A stretch of 64,000 bases of DNA from an uncultured Clostridium sp. (GTDB taxonomy: Bacteria > Bacillota > Clostridia > TANB77 > CAG-508). A program made the position numbers and the translations under genes. Under the pieces are notes generated by a model, which saw only the letters and a list, made by a program, of their open reading frames with translations, made no database searches and had not been told where the DNA came from. Shown one piece after another: positions 10,209-19,951 of the stretch. The stretch lies in contig CAMXJY010000008.1 of assembly GCA_947244325.1 (NCBI GenBank), positions 1 through 64,000 of the forward strand, given 5' to 3'. How positions within the stretch are numbered: position 1 is the stretch's first letter; each line of letters starts with the position of its first letter.

Positions 10209-10364
10209 AATAAAAGCACTTAATATATATTAGAACGAAGTGATTCGCAGCCTTTTTACTAACAGTTAAACAAAGTGATTACTGTTAGTTAATGCAGAGC
10301 TGGGAGCTTATAAAATAAGCGACCAGCAAAGAACAAGTGATAATATATATTAAGTGCTTTTATT
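10209..10364. repeat. 156-bp element with perfect 24-bp terminal inverted repeats
   Basis: Bases 10209-10232 (beginning AATAAAAGCACTTAAT) are the exact reverse complement of 10341-10364. Inside are three further hairpins: CGAA/TTCG (10236-10247), ACTAACAGT/ACTGTTAGT (10258-10289), and a nested GCTGG/CCAGC plus GCTTAT/ATAAGC (10299-10327). No ORF fits inside. It is either a small non-autonomous mobile element (MITE-like) or a structured RNA. It lies between the pyrophosphatase gene and the membrane protein gene and could also end transcription of the former. Confidence 0.7.
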
Positions 10365-10407
10365 CAATTTAATTTATTTTAAATATCAAAATTATTTATT
10401 TTTTAAT

Positions 10408-11328
10408 TTATGCATTTTCAGTCATAACAGGTACAACTTGTTTTTTACGAGACACAACACCTTCAAGTAATGCTGTATTATCTTCTAATTTTACCCCATA
10501 TGCTTTTTCAACTATTCCCGCACTATTTCCTAATGCTATAGTTTGAGTATTACTATTTACTATATCTGTAATTAAAAGCATAAATAAATCTAATCCGTTT
10601 TCTTCAATACTTTTTTTCATCCCAGCTTCTAAATCAGCTTTCATTTTCATAACTTCTGGAATTGATGCTGTATTTACTTGTGCTATAATTGATTTTTTAT
10701 CTTTTAAAGCTATAGCTTTTGCATCTATTTTTAATATTTCATCTATTGTAAATGAACTTAAATCTGTTCCTGCTTTTAACATTTCCATACCATAAGTTTT
10801 ATAATCAATTCCTGCAATTTTTGATAATTCTTCTACTGCCTTAACATCATCAGATGTACATGTTGGAGATTTTAATAAAAGTGTATCTGAAATTATTGCT
10901 GATAGCATTAATGTTGCAATTTTTTTATCTACTTCAAATCCATATTCTTTATATAATTTGTACATTATTGTTTCTGTACATCCTACTGGTTCTGCTCTAT
11001 AAAAAACTGGATAACCAGTATTTAATAAAACTTGATGATGGTCTACTATTCTTTTTATTTTTACATTATCCAAATTTGAAATAAGTTCTCCTGGATTTGC
11101 TGTATCTACTATTATAACTTCTGCTCCATCTTCTAAATCTTCTATAAATTCTGGTGCTTCTACTCCTACATAATTTAAAACATATTCTGTTTCTTTATTT
11201 ACATTTCCCAATCTACAAGAAACTACATCTGTGTTTCCTTGTTTTCTTTCAAAATCTGCCATTACTAAACTTGATGTTATTGAATCTGTATCTGGATTTT
11301 TGTGTCCAAAAATATAAGTTTTTCCCAT
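10408..11328 (-). CDS. ppaC: Manganese-dependent inorganic pyrophosphatase
   Basis: Family II (DHH) pyrophosphatase that splits pyrophosphate to phosphate in the cytoplasm. The metal-binding motifs are clear: FGHKNPDTDSI near the N-terminus, VDTAN, the DHH triad in IVDHHQ, the SDTLLLKSPT motif, and the C-terminal DHHA2 substrate-binding RKKQVVP. Length about 306 residues is typical. Two in-frame ATGs lie two codons apart; the second is preferred because its distance from GGAG is 8 bases, whereas the first is only 2 bases away. Confidence 0.96.
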   Translation of the reverse strand: MGKTYIFGHKNPDTDSITSSLVMADFERKQGNTDVVSCRLGNVNKETEYVLNYVGVEAPEFIEDLEDGAEVIIVDTANPGELISNLDNVKIKRIVDHHQVLLNTGYPVFYRAEPVGCTETIMYKLYKEYGFEVDKKIATLMLSAIISDTLLLKSPTCTSDDVKAVEELSKIAGIDYKTYGMEMLKAGTDLSSFTIDEILKIDAKAIALKDKKSIIAQVNTASIPEVMKMKADLEAGMKKSIEENGLDLFMLLITDIVNSNTQTIALGNSAGIVEKAYGVKLEDNTALLEGVVSRKKQVVPVMTENA

Positions 11329-11511
11329 TTTCATTTCTCCGTTTCTTTATTAAAATTTGTAGATATATTATAACATTTTATTTTAAAAATCAATATTTTT
11401 TACATAATATACACAATTCATTTTTGATATAAATATTAGCAAAGCCTTTATTTTATATAAAATACAAATTGATTTTATATAAAATAAAAGCATAATTCAC
11501 AACATTTTAGA

Positions 11512-14145
11512 TTAATAATTATACATAGTTCTTAACCTACTATTTTTAAAATTTTCTCGATAATTAACATCTTCTTTTCGCCTTTGAGCTTCTCTTATAC
11601 TAACTCTAAGTTCTCTTAAAGTGCTTTTATCTTCTACTTTTAATTTATCACTTTGCATATAAAAAGTTACTAATTCATTTGCCATTGAATATTCCATTTG
11701 CGCTATACATACTTTTATAAAAAATATACTATTTTCTAAATCATCATCTAAAAATTCTAAACAATCTTGAAGACATTCTAATGTTGCCTTTGGCATTTTC
11801 TTAGGCTTTTCTTCATATATCTTTCTACATAAATCAATATACTTTCTTAGTGTTTTTATTCCTGTTTTTGTGTCTTTTACTTCATCAACTATATCTTCAC
11901 ATCTTTCTTCTAATTCTTTCAAGTTTTTTTCTTGTTTTGCTTGTTCTTTAATTTCTTCAAATTCTTCTGGAGATATATTAAGGTCTTCAATTCTAGAATT
12001 ATCAATTGTTTTGTCATTTTTCAAACTCTCATATAAATATTTATATGAAATTTTTGATTTATCTAATTTGCTTTCATATAAATTATCTACTTTTATCATT
12101 AAATCTGGTATTCTAAGATTTGTATTTTCTGCTATCTCTTCATATCCATATCCTTCTTCTAGCATTTCTCTTATCTTTTCGTCTTGCCATTTTAGAAATT
12201 TATCTTTATTTTCCTTTGTTCCTGAAACTGATAAAATTTGGCAAGTTTCATTATAATTTTTCTCTACAAATTTATAATAATTTTGTCTATTTATTTCTAA
12301 AACTTGTTTTGCAAAATCTAGTCTTGATAAAATTGTATGTGCGCTTTTATACAATTTTTCAAAAAATGCTGGAATTATTCCTTGTCTTTGATATAATAAA
12401 TTTTCTTTTATTAATCGTGCTTTTAAATTTGCTATATATGCATCGGAAAACTTAACTCTACAAAAAATTTCAGTTTCTTCTCCTGGATTATTTCTTATAA
12501 AAATTAATCTATCATTTCCTATAAATAATACTTTTTCTGCAAATAACTTTTCAGATAATTTGCCTCCATATAATTTATATAATCTTAAAAATTCTTGATA
12601 ATCTATACTTTCATCTGTATAATGTCCTGAATTATTAAAAACATTTTTTCTTATAGCTTTAATTTCATCTTTTCTAACCTTTTCATTTGTTAATATTATT
12701 GTTCTTTGATTATCATCTCTTAATATACAATCTAATCTACAAGGTATAATATCTAATATTTCTCTACCAAAATCTTTTTGACTCATTCCAAATCCATATT
12801 TTTCGTAAATTTCTAGGAATTCTTTACCTGTCATTTGATCTTCAATATGTAAGTTTCTTTCTCTTATTACAACATCTCTTAATTTTCTTACTGCTTTTTT
12901 AAATACCTCTTCTGGCAAATCATTTTCTTCACTTTTTAAGATTCTACTTGTTTTTATTTCACCTCTTTTTAACACCCAAAATTGCTCTGGTTCTATTTCT
13001 AAAGTATTTTTTGCAAATTCAAGGTTATTTGTTACAAATCCATATTTTTCATGCAGTCTTAAAAATTCTTCATATGTTATAGGCTTTCCTCTATAAACAT
13101 TTTCATTTTTCTTAATACTTTCTTTTGCCACTATATAAAAATTTTCAGGAATTTCTATATCTGTAAGTATAAGATTTTCAGAGCCACCTCTTTTTAGTCT
13201 TTTATAATTTGCTTTAGAAATATCTAATACTTCTTCTGCAAAATCTATTTCTGATAAAATTTTGGCATGCTTCCTATACAGTTCTTTAAATTTTTCATAA
13301 TCTATACTTTCATTTATATGTAATTTTTCTTTTAGAATTGTTTCTTCTCTTATTTTTGTTAAATAATCTAAACCAACAATTTCTTCATTCCAAATTTGTG
13401 CCTTTTTTATTTTATCATTTATTAAATTTCTTGCTTTTCCTTCTGTCATTCCTAATACAATTCTAGCAAAATCATATTCAGAAAAATCTTTTCCATAAAT
13501 ATTATATATATCAAAAAATTTATCTCTTTCTAATTCATCTCCAATATGAAGATTTCTATCTTCTGCAATTTCATCTTTTAACTTTGATATTTTCTTTTTT
13601 CTTTCTACAACTTGTTTTACAATTTTTCTTAATTCATTTGGTTTTAAAGAATTATCAAAATATTCATCATTCGTTTTATTAAAAATAGTTGCATTTTTAG
13701 TATTATTACATTTAGTACAAGAAAGAGAATGACTACTTACATCTAATACTTTTTCAACAAACATTACTAATGGCATTTTAGTTGGTGTGTAATTATATAT
13801 TTCTACTAACTCATCATACGATCTTTCTTTTCCCTTAGTTAATCCTAATTCCTTTATAATTCTTAGTTTAAGCATTTCTATTTCAGTATCATCTATTGTT
13901 TCTTTTTTTAGGATTTTACATTTATTTTTCTTCAAACTATAATAATCTGTTTTTAATAAATCTAAAAAAATCTCTGCAAATTCACTTTCTTCAAGTCCAG
14001 TACCATATTTTGAATATAAATTAAAAAACTCATTATAATCAATTACATCATTAATATGTAAAGATTCTTTTTTTATCATCTCTTGTCTTGCATTTTTTAA
14101 TTTCTTTTTTTTAATCCAAGTTACTTTTTCTATAGAAAAATTCAT
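11512..14145 (-). CDS. Tandem-repeat protein A (877 aa), HTH-like repeats
   Basis: I do not recognise this family. The protein has no signal peptide or membrane helix. It is built of about eight degenerate repeats of roughly 70-85 residues (about residues 20-80, 85-160, 195-265, 275-340, 345-405, 420-490, 500-570, 575-650). Each follows the pattern LHI-x-D...F-LxLYxxYG-x-LSExxFAxxVLxI...LKRG...IL. The SExxFAxxVLxI...LxxG part resembles helix 2, turn and recognition helix of XRE-type HTH domains. A helical C-terminal part contains EEGYGYEEIAENTNL, also HTH-like, and then a TPR-like tail. One repeat junction has a CxxC (SCTKCNNT). It is a paralogue of the next gene upstream. Confidence 0.7.
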   Translation of the reverse strand: MNFSIEKVTWIKKKKLKNARQEMIKKESLHINDVIDYNEFFNLYSKYGTGLEESEFAEIFLDLLKTDYYSLKKNKCKILKKETIDDTEIEMLKLRIIKELGLTKGKERSYDELVEIYNYTPTKMPLVMFVEKVLDVSSHSLSCTKCNNTKNATIFNKTNDEYFDNSLKPNELRKIVKQVVERKKKISKLKDEIAEDRNLHIGDELERDKFFDIYNIYGKDFSEYDFARIVLGMTEGKARNLINDKIKKAQIWNEEIVGLDYLTKIREETILKEKLHINESIDYEKFKELYRKHAKILSEIDFAEEVLDISKANYKRLKRGGSENLILTDIEIPENFYIVAKESIKKNENVYRGKPITYEEFLRLHEKYGFVTNNLEFAKNTLEIEPEQFWVLKRGEIKTSRILKSEENDLPEEVFKKAVRKLRDVVIRERNLHIEDQMTGKEFLEIYEKYGFGMSQKDFGREILDIIPCRLDCILRDDNQRTIILTNEKVRKDEIKAIRKNVFNNSGHYTDESIDYQEFLRLYKLYGGKLSEKLFAEKVLFIGNDRLIFIRNNPGEETEIFCRVKFSDAYIANLKARLIKENLLYQRQGIIPAFFEKLYKSAHTILSRLDFAKQVLEINRQNYYKFVEKNYNETCQILSVSGTKENKDKFLKWQDEKIREMLEEGYGYEEIAENTNLRIPDLMIKVDNLYESKLDKSKISYKYLYESLKNDKTIDNSRIEDLNISPEEFEEIKEQAKQEKNLKELEERCEDIVDEVKDTKTGIKTLRKYIDLCRKIYEEKPKKMPKATLECLQDCLEFLDDDLENSIFFIKVCIAQMEYSMANELVTFYMQSDKLKVEDKSTLRELRVSIREAQRRKEDVNYRENFKNSRLRTMYNY

Positions 14146-14221
14146 ATTTTCTCCTACTGCTTTATTCTTTTTTCATTTTATCTAAAACAACTAATTACTA
14201 TTTTCTATCTTCTGTTTTAAC

Positions 14222-16873
14222 TTAAACTACTGCCTCTCTTTTAAATATTGATTCATTACTATCTTTAATTGATACTACATTTTTTCTTGCTATAACTTCA
14301 TCTTTTCTTTCTGAAGCTTCTTTAATCATAACTCTCATTTCTTGTAACTTCTTTTTATCTTCTATACTTAAACTATCACTATGCATATTAAAAGTTACTA
14401 AGCCATTTGCCCTTATATAATCCATTCTATCTATACAAACTTTTATGAAAAACAAACTATTTCCAAGATTTGTGTCTAAAAATTCTATACAGTCTTGAAG
14501 AGTATCTAAAATATCTTCTGGCATATTTTTAGGTCTTGCTCCATAAAGTTCTTTGCATAACTTTATATATTCTACTAAATTCTTTTTATTTTTAGGAGTA
14601 TCTAAAACTTCATCAATTATATGAGCACACTTTTTCTGAAGTGGCTTTAATCTAAGTTCATTTTCTACTGCACCTTTTATTTTACTAATATCAAACTCAC
14701 TTATTTCACTTTCTTCTAATCTACTTTTATCAACTTTTTTATTATTTTTCAAAGTATTATACAAATATATTTTTGTAATATTTTCTTTATCTAATCCATT
14801 TTCATATAAACTATCAATATTTTTCTTTAATTCTATACTTGGTAAATTTACATTTTCTTCTATTTCATCATATCCAAACCCAGCTTCAAGCATTTGCTTT
14901 ATTTTTTCATCTTGCCTTTTTAAAAACTTTTCTCTATTTTCTTCTGTCCCAGAAGTTGTTAAAATAAAGAATGCATTACTTTCTTTATTTTCAAGTTCTC
15001 TATAACTCCATCTATTTACTTCTAATATTTCTTTAGCAAAGTTTGGCTTAGATAAAATTGTACGAGCATTTTTATATAATCTATTAAAAAATGGTAAAGT
15101 TACTGGTTGTTTATAATATAATAAACTTTCTTTTATTAATCTTGCTTTTAAATTTGCTATATATGCATCAGAAACTTTAGCTCTGCAAAAGATTTCAGTT
15201 TCTTCTCCTGGATGTGTTCTTATAAATGTTAATCTATCAGCAGACATAAATAATACTTTCTCTGCAAATTGTCTCTCTGATAATATCCCACCATATAAAT
15301 CGTATAATCTTAAAAATTCTTTATAATCAATGCTATCTTCTGTACAATGTTCTCCACTACTAAAAAATGCTTTTCTTAAAGCTTTTATTTTATCTTTTGA
15401 AACCTTCTCATTTGTAAGAATTGCAGTTCCTTGACTTTCATCTCTTAAAATTACATTTAATCTATAATCTTTGATATCTAAAACTCCAAGTGCAAAATCT
15501 TTTTGACTCATTCCAAAACCATATTTCTCATAAAGCTCTGTAAATTTACTTCCAGTCATACGGTCTTCTATGTGTAACTTATTTTCCTTTATTACTATTT
15601 GTCTTAATCTTTTTATATCTTTTTCATGTTCTTCTGGACTTTTTTCGTTCTCTTCTCCTTTAAGAATCCATGAAGTTTTTATATCTCCTCTTTTTAATGA
15701 CCTTATTGAATCTGGGTCCATTTCTAATGTTTTTTCTCCAAATTCAATATCATTTGTTACGAATCCATACTTTTCGTGCAACTTCAAAAATTCTTCATAT
15801 GTTATAGGTTTTCCTCTATAAACATGTTCATTAGTTTTTATCTTTTCTTTAGCATCTGAATAAAATTCTTCTGGTACTTCAATAGAAGAAAGTACTAATG
15901 ATTCACACTTATCTTTTTTTAGCTCATTATATCTAGTTCTTGGTATGTCTAAAATTTCTAATGCAAAATCCACTTCTGTTAAAATCCCAGAATGTTTATT
16001 ATAAATTTCTTTAAATTGTGCATAACTTATCTTTTCGTTTATATGTAATTTTTCTTTTTTTATAGTTTCTTCTCTTATTTTTAGTAAATAATCTAAAGTA
16101 ACTATTTCATTCGTCCATATTTTAACACCTTTTCTTTTATCATTTAATAATCCTTTTATTTTAGCACTATCAATTCCTAATACATTTTCAGCAAATTCCA
16201 TTTCTGAAAAATTTATACCATAAATTTGATATAACTCTAAAAATTCCTCTTTATTTAAAGAATCATTCATATGAATGCCTCTGTCTTGTGCTATTGTATC
16301 TTTTAATTCAGGTATTTCTTTTCTTATTTTTTCCAATTTACCTATTGTGCTATATAATGCCTCATCACATTTTGAATCATCAAAATAATCAATATTTGTT
16401 TTACTAAAAATAGTTGCTTTTCTAGTTCTTACAAGATTTGTACGTGATATAGTTTGTTGTGCTACATCTAATACCATTTCTACAAAAGGTACAAAAGATA
16501 ATTTTGTAGGTATAGAATTGTATATTTCTTCTAGCTCATCATAATGTTTTTCATCTAAAGCTTTTAATCCTAATGTTTTTATAAGTTTAACTTTCATTAA
16601 TTCTATATCAGCTGGAGTTACAATTTCTTTTTTTAGAATTCTACATCTACTTCTCTTTTTCAAATCATAATAATCTGTTTTGGCTATATCTAAAAATATA
16701 TCTGCAAATTCGTCTTCTGCAAGATTTCCACCATAAATAGAATATAGCTCTAAAAATCTACTATATTCTATAGTATCATTAATATGAAGAGATTCATTTT
16801 TAATCATCTCTTCTTTTGTTCTTCTCAAATCTCGCTTTTTTCTTGAAGCTTTTCTTTCTACCGAAAAATTCAT
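14222..16873 (-). CDS. Tandem-repeat protein B (883 aa), HTH-like repeats
   Basis: Full-length paralogue of the gene at 11512-14145, 76 bases upstream of it in the same direction, so the two are probably co-transcribed and arose by gene duplication. The same eight repeats appear in the same order. Matching repeats of the two proteins (for example GFGMSQKDFA and GGILSERQFAEKVLF) are more alike than neighbouring repeats within one protein, so the repeats predate the gene duplication. The CxxC of protein A is missing here (SRTNLVRT). The C-terminal part again has GFGYDEIEENVNL. The ATG follows an AGGTG site. Function unknown; a nucleic-acid-binding scaffold is one possibility. Confidence 0.7.
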   Translation of the reverse strand: MNFSVERKASRKKRDLRRTKEEMIKNESLHINDTIEYSRFLELYSIYGGNLAEDEFADIFLDIAKTDYYDLKKRSRCRILKKEIVTPADIELMKVKLIKTLGLKALDEKHYDELEEIYNSIPTKLSFVPFVEMVLDVAQQTISRTNLVRTRKATIFSKTNIDYFDDSKCDEALYSTIGKLEKIRKEIPELKDTIAQDRGIHMNDSLNKEEFLELYQIYGINFSEMEFAENVLGIDSAKIKGLLNDKRKGVKIWTNEIVTLDYLLKIREETIKKEKLHINEKISYAQFKEIYNKHSGILTEVDFALEILDIPRTRYNELKKDKCESLVLSSIEVPEEFYSDAKEKIKTNEHVYRGKPITYEEFLKLHEKYGFVTNDIEFGEKTLEMDPDSIRSLKRGDIKTSWILKGEENEKSPEEHEKDIKRLRQIVIKENKLHIEDRMTGSKFTELYEKYGFGMSQKDFALGVLDIKDYRLNVILRDESQGTAILTNEKVSKDKIKALRKAFFSSGEHCTEDSIDYKEFLRLYDLYGGILSERQFAEKVLFMSADRLTFIRTHPGEETEIFCRAKVSDAYIANLKARLIKESLLYYKQPVTLPFFNRLYKNARTILSKPNFAKEILEVNRWSYRELENKESNAFFILTTSGTEENREKFLKRQDEKIKQMLEAGFGYDEIEENVNLPSIELKKNIDSLYENGLDKENITKIYLYNTLKNNKKVDKSRLEESEISEFDISKIKGAVENELRLKPLQKKCAHIIDEVLDTPKNKKNLVEYIKLCKELYGARPKNMPEDILDTLQDCIEFLDTNLGNSLFFIKVCIDRMDYIRANGLVTFNMHSDSLSIEDKKKLQEMRVMIKEASERKDEVIARKNVVSIKDSNESIFKREAVV

Positions 16874-16887
16874 AAATCACCTATTTT

Positions 16888-18798
16888 CTATAAAATATTA
16901 TTTATTTTTTCTAATTCTTCTTCAGCTACTTCCCATAATTTCATATTTTCTTCAATTTCTTTATTTAAACTATCTATTTTTTCTTGAATTTCTGTAACTT
17001 TTACATAATCAGAATACACTTCTTCTTTTAATAACTCATTTTGATAATTTGTGATTTGCTCTTCACATTCTGCTATCTGCTCTTCTATTTTTTTGATTTT
17101 TCTTTCTAATTTATCTTTTTCTTTTAATGGATTAATATATGCTTGTTTCTGCACTTTTTCTTGTTTTTTTACTACTACAATTTCCTTATCTTCCTCTGCC
17201 TTTTTTTCTAAATATTCTTCATATCCATATGGATAAAATTTTACATTTCCACTTTCAAAATTTAAAATACAATCTGATATTTTATTTATAAAAAATCTAT
17301 CATGTGAAACAACTATTAATGTTCCATTATATTCTTTTAGCATATCTTCTAAGCTTTCTTTTCCAATTATATCCATATGATTAGTTGGCTCGTCAAGTAT
17401 TAAAAGATTAGGTCCTGTTTTTAAAATTTTGCAAAGTGCAAGTCTTACTTTTTCTCCTCCTGAAAGCATATTAACTGTTTTAAAAACATCTTCTCCATAA
17501 AACATAAATGCTGCTAAAGAATTTCTAACCTCTGTTACTGTAAGACTTGGAAACTCATCATAAAATTCATCAAATACAGTTTTCTCTGAATTTAATTGTG
17601 CCATTTGTTGGTCAAAATATCCTATTTTTACATTATGTCCAAATTCATATTTACCGTTAATCTTATTTATGTTTCCTACTAACGTTTTAAGTAATGTTGA
17701 TTTTCCTGTTCCATTGCTTCCTATAATTCCTAATTTTTGACCTTTATATAGTTTAAATGAAACTTTAGACAATGTTTTGTTATACCCTATCTCTAAATTT
17801 TCTACATTTAAAACATTTTTTCCACTCTCTACTTCTATTTCAAAATTAGTTTTAAAACTTTTTAAATCATATTTATTTGGTTCTTCAATTTTTACCATTC
17901 TTTCAACTTGTTTTAATTTTGACATAGCCATCTTAGCTTTTGTTGGTTTATACCTAAATCTATCTGCTATTGCTGTTAATCTTTTTATTTCTTTTTGTTG
18001 AAATTCAAAATCTTTTAGTTGCTTTTCATAATTTATTCTTTTTTGTTTTTCAAAAAATTCATAATTTCCAGAATATTCTGTTATAGCTCCATATTCTATT
18101 TCATAAATTTTATCTACAATTCTATTTAAAAACATTCTATCATGTGAAACTATAACTACTGCTTTAGTATAATTTTTTAAATAGTTTTCAAGCCATTCAA
18201 TAGTTGTTATATCTAAATGGTTTGTTGGTTCGTCTAAAAGTAGTATATCTGGCTTACTAAGAAGTAATTTTATAAAAGCAATTTTTGTTCTTTGCCCTCC
18301 TGAAAATTCACTAATTTTTTTATATTTATCTTCATTTGAAAATCCAAATTTATTTATTGCTGTTTCATATTCTTTTTTATATGTATAACCATCTAAAAAC
18401 TCATATCTATCCTGTGCTTTAGAAAATTCTCTTGCCAATTCTTCTGAAGAATCTTCTTGCATTTTTATAACTAGATTTTCAATCTTTTTTTCTAAATCTA
18501 TAATTTCTTTATAAACTTTTAAAATCTCATCAAGCATTGTAATATTATCATCTTCAAAATCTATCTGCTTTAAATATCCTATGCTTGGATTTCCTTCGTT
18601 ATATATATTAAATTTGTTTTCTCCAATACCTTCTGAAAGCATTTCATTGTCTACAATAGCTTTTAATAAAGTAGATTTTCCACTTCCATTTCTTCCAACT
18701 ATTGCAACTTTCTCTTTTCCTTTTACTTCAAAATTTATTTCTTCTAAAATTGTTTCTGCTCCATATGATACTGAGCCATTTGTAATTCTATAGTTCAC
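16888..18798 (-). CDS. ABC-F family ATPase
   Basis: Cytoplasmic ABC-F protein with two ATPase domains and no membrane part; such proteins act on ribosomes in translation control or antibiotic resistance. Domain 1 has Walker A GRNGSGKSTLL, signature FSGGQRTKIAF and Walker B LLLLDEPTNHLD. Domain 2 has GSNGTGKSTLL, LSGGEKVRLAL and LLILDEPTNHMD. The inter-domain linker (about residues 240-330) is charged, and a C-terminal coiled coil (about 545-636) resembles that of YdiF/Uup-type proteins. The start codon is GTG. It is 14 bases upstream of the repeat-protein pair. A resistance role cannot be judged from sequence alone. Confidence 0.92.
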   Translation of the reverse strand: MNYRITNGSVSYGAETILEEINFEVKGKEKVAIVGRNGSGKSTLLKAIVDNEMLSEGIGENKFNIYNEGNPSIGYLKQIDFEDDNITMLDEILKVYKEIIDLEKKIENLVIKMQEDSSEELAREFSKAQDRYEFLDGYTYKKEYETAINKFGFSNEDKYKKISEFSGGQRTKIAFIKLLLSKPDILLLDEPTNHLDITTIEWLENYLKNYTKAVVIVSHDRMFLNRIVDKIYEIEYGAITEYSGNYEFFEKQKRINYEKQLKDFEFQQKEIKRLTAIADRFRYKPTKAKMAMSKLKQVERMVKIEEPNKYDLKSFKTNFEIEVESGKNVLNVENLEIGYNKTLSKVSFKLYKGQKLGIIGSNGTGKSTLLKTLVGNINKINGKYEFGHNVKIGYFDQQMAQLNSEKTVFDEFYDEFPSLTVTEVRNSLAAFMFYGEDVFKTVNMLSGGEKVRLALCKILKTGPNLLILDEPTNHMDIIGKESLEDMLKEYNGTLIVVSHDRFFINKISDCILNFESGNVKFYPYGYEEYLEKKAEEDKEIVVVKKQEKVQKQAYINPLKEKDKLERKIKKIEEQIAECEEQITNYQNELLKEEVYSDYVKVTEIQEKIDSLNKEIEENMKLWEVAEEELEKINNIL

Positions 18799-18885
18799 TT
18801 CTATTTTATCCTTCTTTTTTAAATATACATATGCCTTTTAATTATATCACATTTTTTGCCATTTTAAAAGGAAAATTGGTAAATA

Positions 18886-18914
18886 TTGTAAAACTTAAAA
18901 TATTCTGCTATACT
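18886..18914 (+). promoter_or_regulatory. Extended -10 promoter for a leaderless mRNA
   Basis: TTGTAA (18886-18891), a 17-base spacer ending in TGC, and TATACT (18909-18914). Transcription would start near 18921, only about 3 bases before the ATG at 18924. No Shine-Dalgarno sequence lies before that ATG. Confidence 0.6.
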
Positions 18915-18923
18915 AGATTTATT

Positions 18924-19853
18924 ATGGAAAATCAAGAAAGATATAAAAAATTAAATAAATATTTAAAAGAAAAATTTGGGGAAAGAACTTTAAAAATATG
19001 TATTGATGGTGGATTTACTTGTCCTAACAGAGATGGTTTACTTTCTACTAATGGGTGTATTTTTTGTAGTGAAAGAGGCTCTGGTGAGCATATAAAATCT
19101 TCGCAAAGTATCAGCTCAATATCTGAAAATATAAAATTACAAGTACAAAATTATTTTAAGAGCTATAAAGCAGAAAGAGCAAATAAATTTATTGCATATT
19201 TTCAAAATTTTACAAATACTTATGATTCTATTGAAAACTTAAAGCTAAAATATGATTCTGCTTTAATTGATGATAGAATTGTTGTACTTGCTGTTGCAAC
19301 ACGTCCTGATTGCATAAATGAAGAAATTTGCAAACTATTAAATTCTTACAAAGATAAAGTTTATGTTTGGGTAGAACTTGGTCTTCAAACTTCTAATGAA
19401 AGTACTGGAAAATTTATTAATAGAGGATATTCAAATAGCTCTTTTACTCAAGCTGTTAGCCTTTTAAATAAATACCATATCGATATTATTTCTCATATTA
19501 TGGTTGGATTACCTAATGAGAATTTAGATGATATAAAAAATACTATTTCATTTTTAAATAAGCACAATATTCAAGGATTAAAAATACATTCTACTTATGT
19601 TATAGAAAATACTGAACTTGCCAATTTATACAAAAAAGGAGCATACGCTCCTATTACTTTAGAATATTATTTTGAAGCTACTGCTTATATTTTATCACAT
19701 ATAAGCCCTAACATTATTATACATAAAATTTCTGGTGATGCCCCTAAAGATTTACTTATAGCTCCAGAATGGAACAGTCATAAAAAATGGATTATGAATG
19801 GAATTGAAAAATATTTAAAAGATAATGACTTGTATCAAGGAAAATATTATTAA
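18924..19853 (+). CDS. Radical SAM protein, TIGR01212/YhcC type
   Basis: Radical SAM enzyme of the YhcC-like family, function not established. The cluster motif is CPNRDGLLSTNGCIFC near residue 30, followed by GSGEHI. Family motifs VWVELGLQTSNEST and HIMVGLPNE are present. The start at 18924 gives MENQERYKKLN, matching the usual family N-terminus shortly before KYLKEKFGER. An in-frame ATG at 18831 lies upstream of the predicted promoter and would add a 31-residue extension not expected for the family. One of few plus-strand genes, divergent from the ABC-F gene. Length about 309 residues is normal. Confidence 0.88.
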   Translation: MENQERYKKLNKYLKEKFGERTLKICIDGGFTCPNRDGLLSTNGCIFCSERGSGEHIKSSQSISSISENIKLQVQNYFKSYKAERANKFIAYFQNFTNTYDSIENLKLKYDSALIDDRIVVLAVATRPDCINEEICKLLNSYKDKVYVWVELGLQTSNESTGKFINRGYSNSSFTQAVSLLNKYHIDIISHIMVGLPNENLDDIKNTISFLNKHNIQGLKIHSTYVIENTELANLYKKGAYAPITLEYYFEATAYILSHISPNIIIHKISGDAPKDLLIAPEWNSHKKWIMNGIEKYLKDNDLYQGKYY

Positions 19854-19951
19854 ATTATTTATTAATAAAAATTCGTTCTTTGAATTGCTTATAAATATCT
19901 ATGCATCACTTTAATCTAACATATATAATTACTTTTGTTTAATTGTATATA

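Noticed and set aside
10209..10364. Riboswitch or T-box in the 24-bp inverted-repeat element
   Set aside because: The element is strictly symmetric at its ends and shows no known aptamer or T-box sequence.
11512..16873. TALE-like DNA-binding code in the repeat proteins
   Set aside because: Repeats are twice as long as TALE repeats and far more divergent; no two-residue code is visible. Kept only as an HTH-like hypothesis.
18831..18923. In-frame upstream ATG for the radical SAM gene
   Set aside because: It lies before the predicted promoter and would add 31 residues with no likeness to the family N-terminus.
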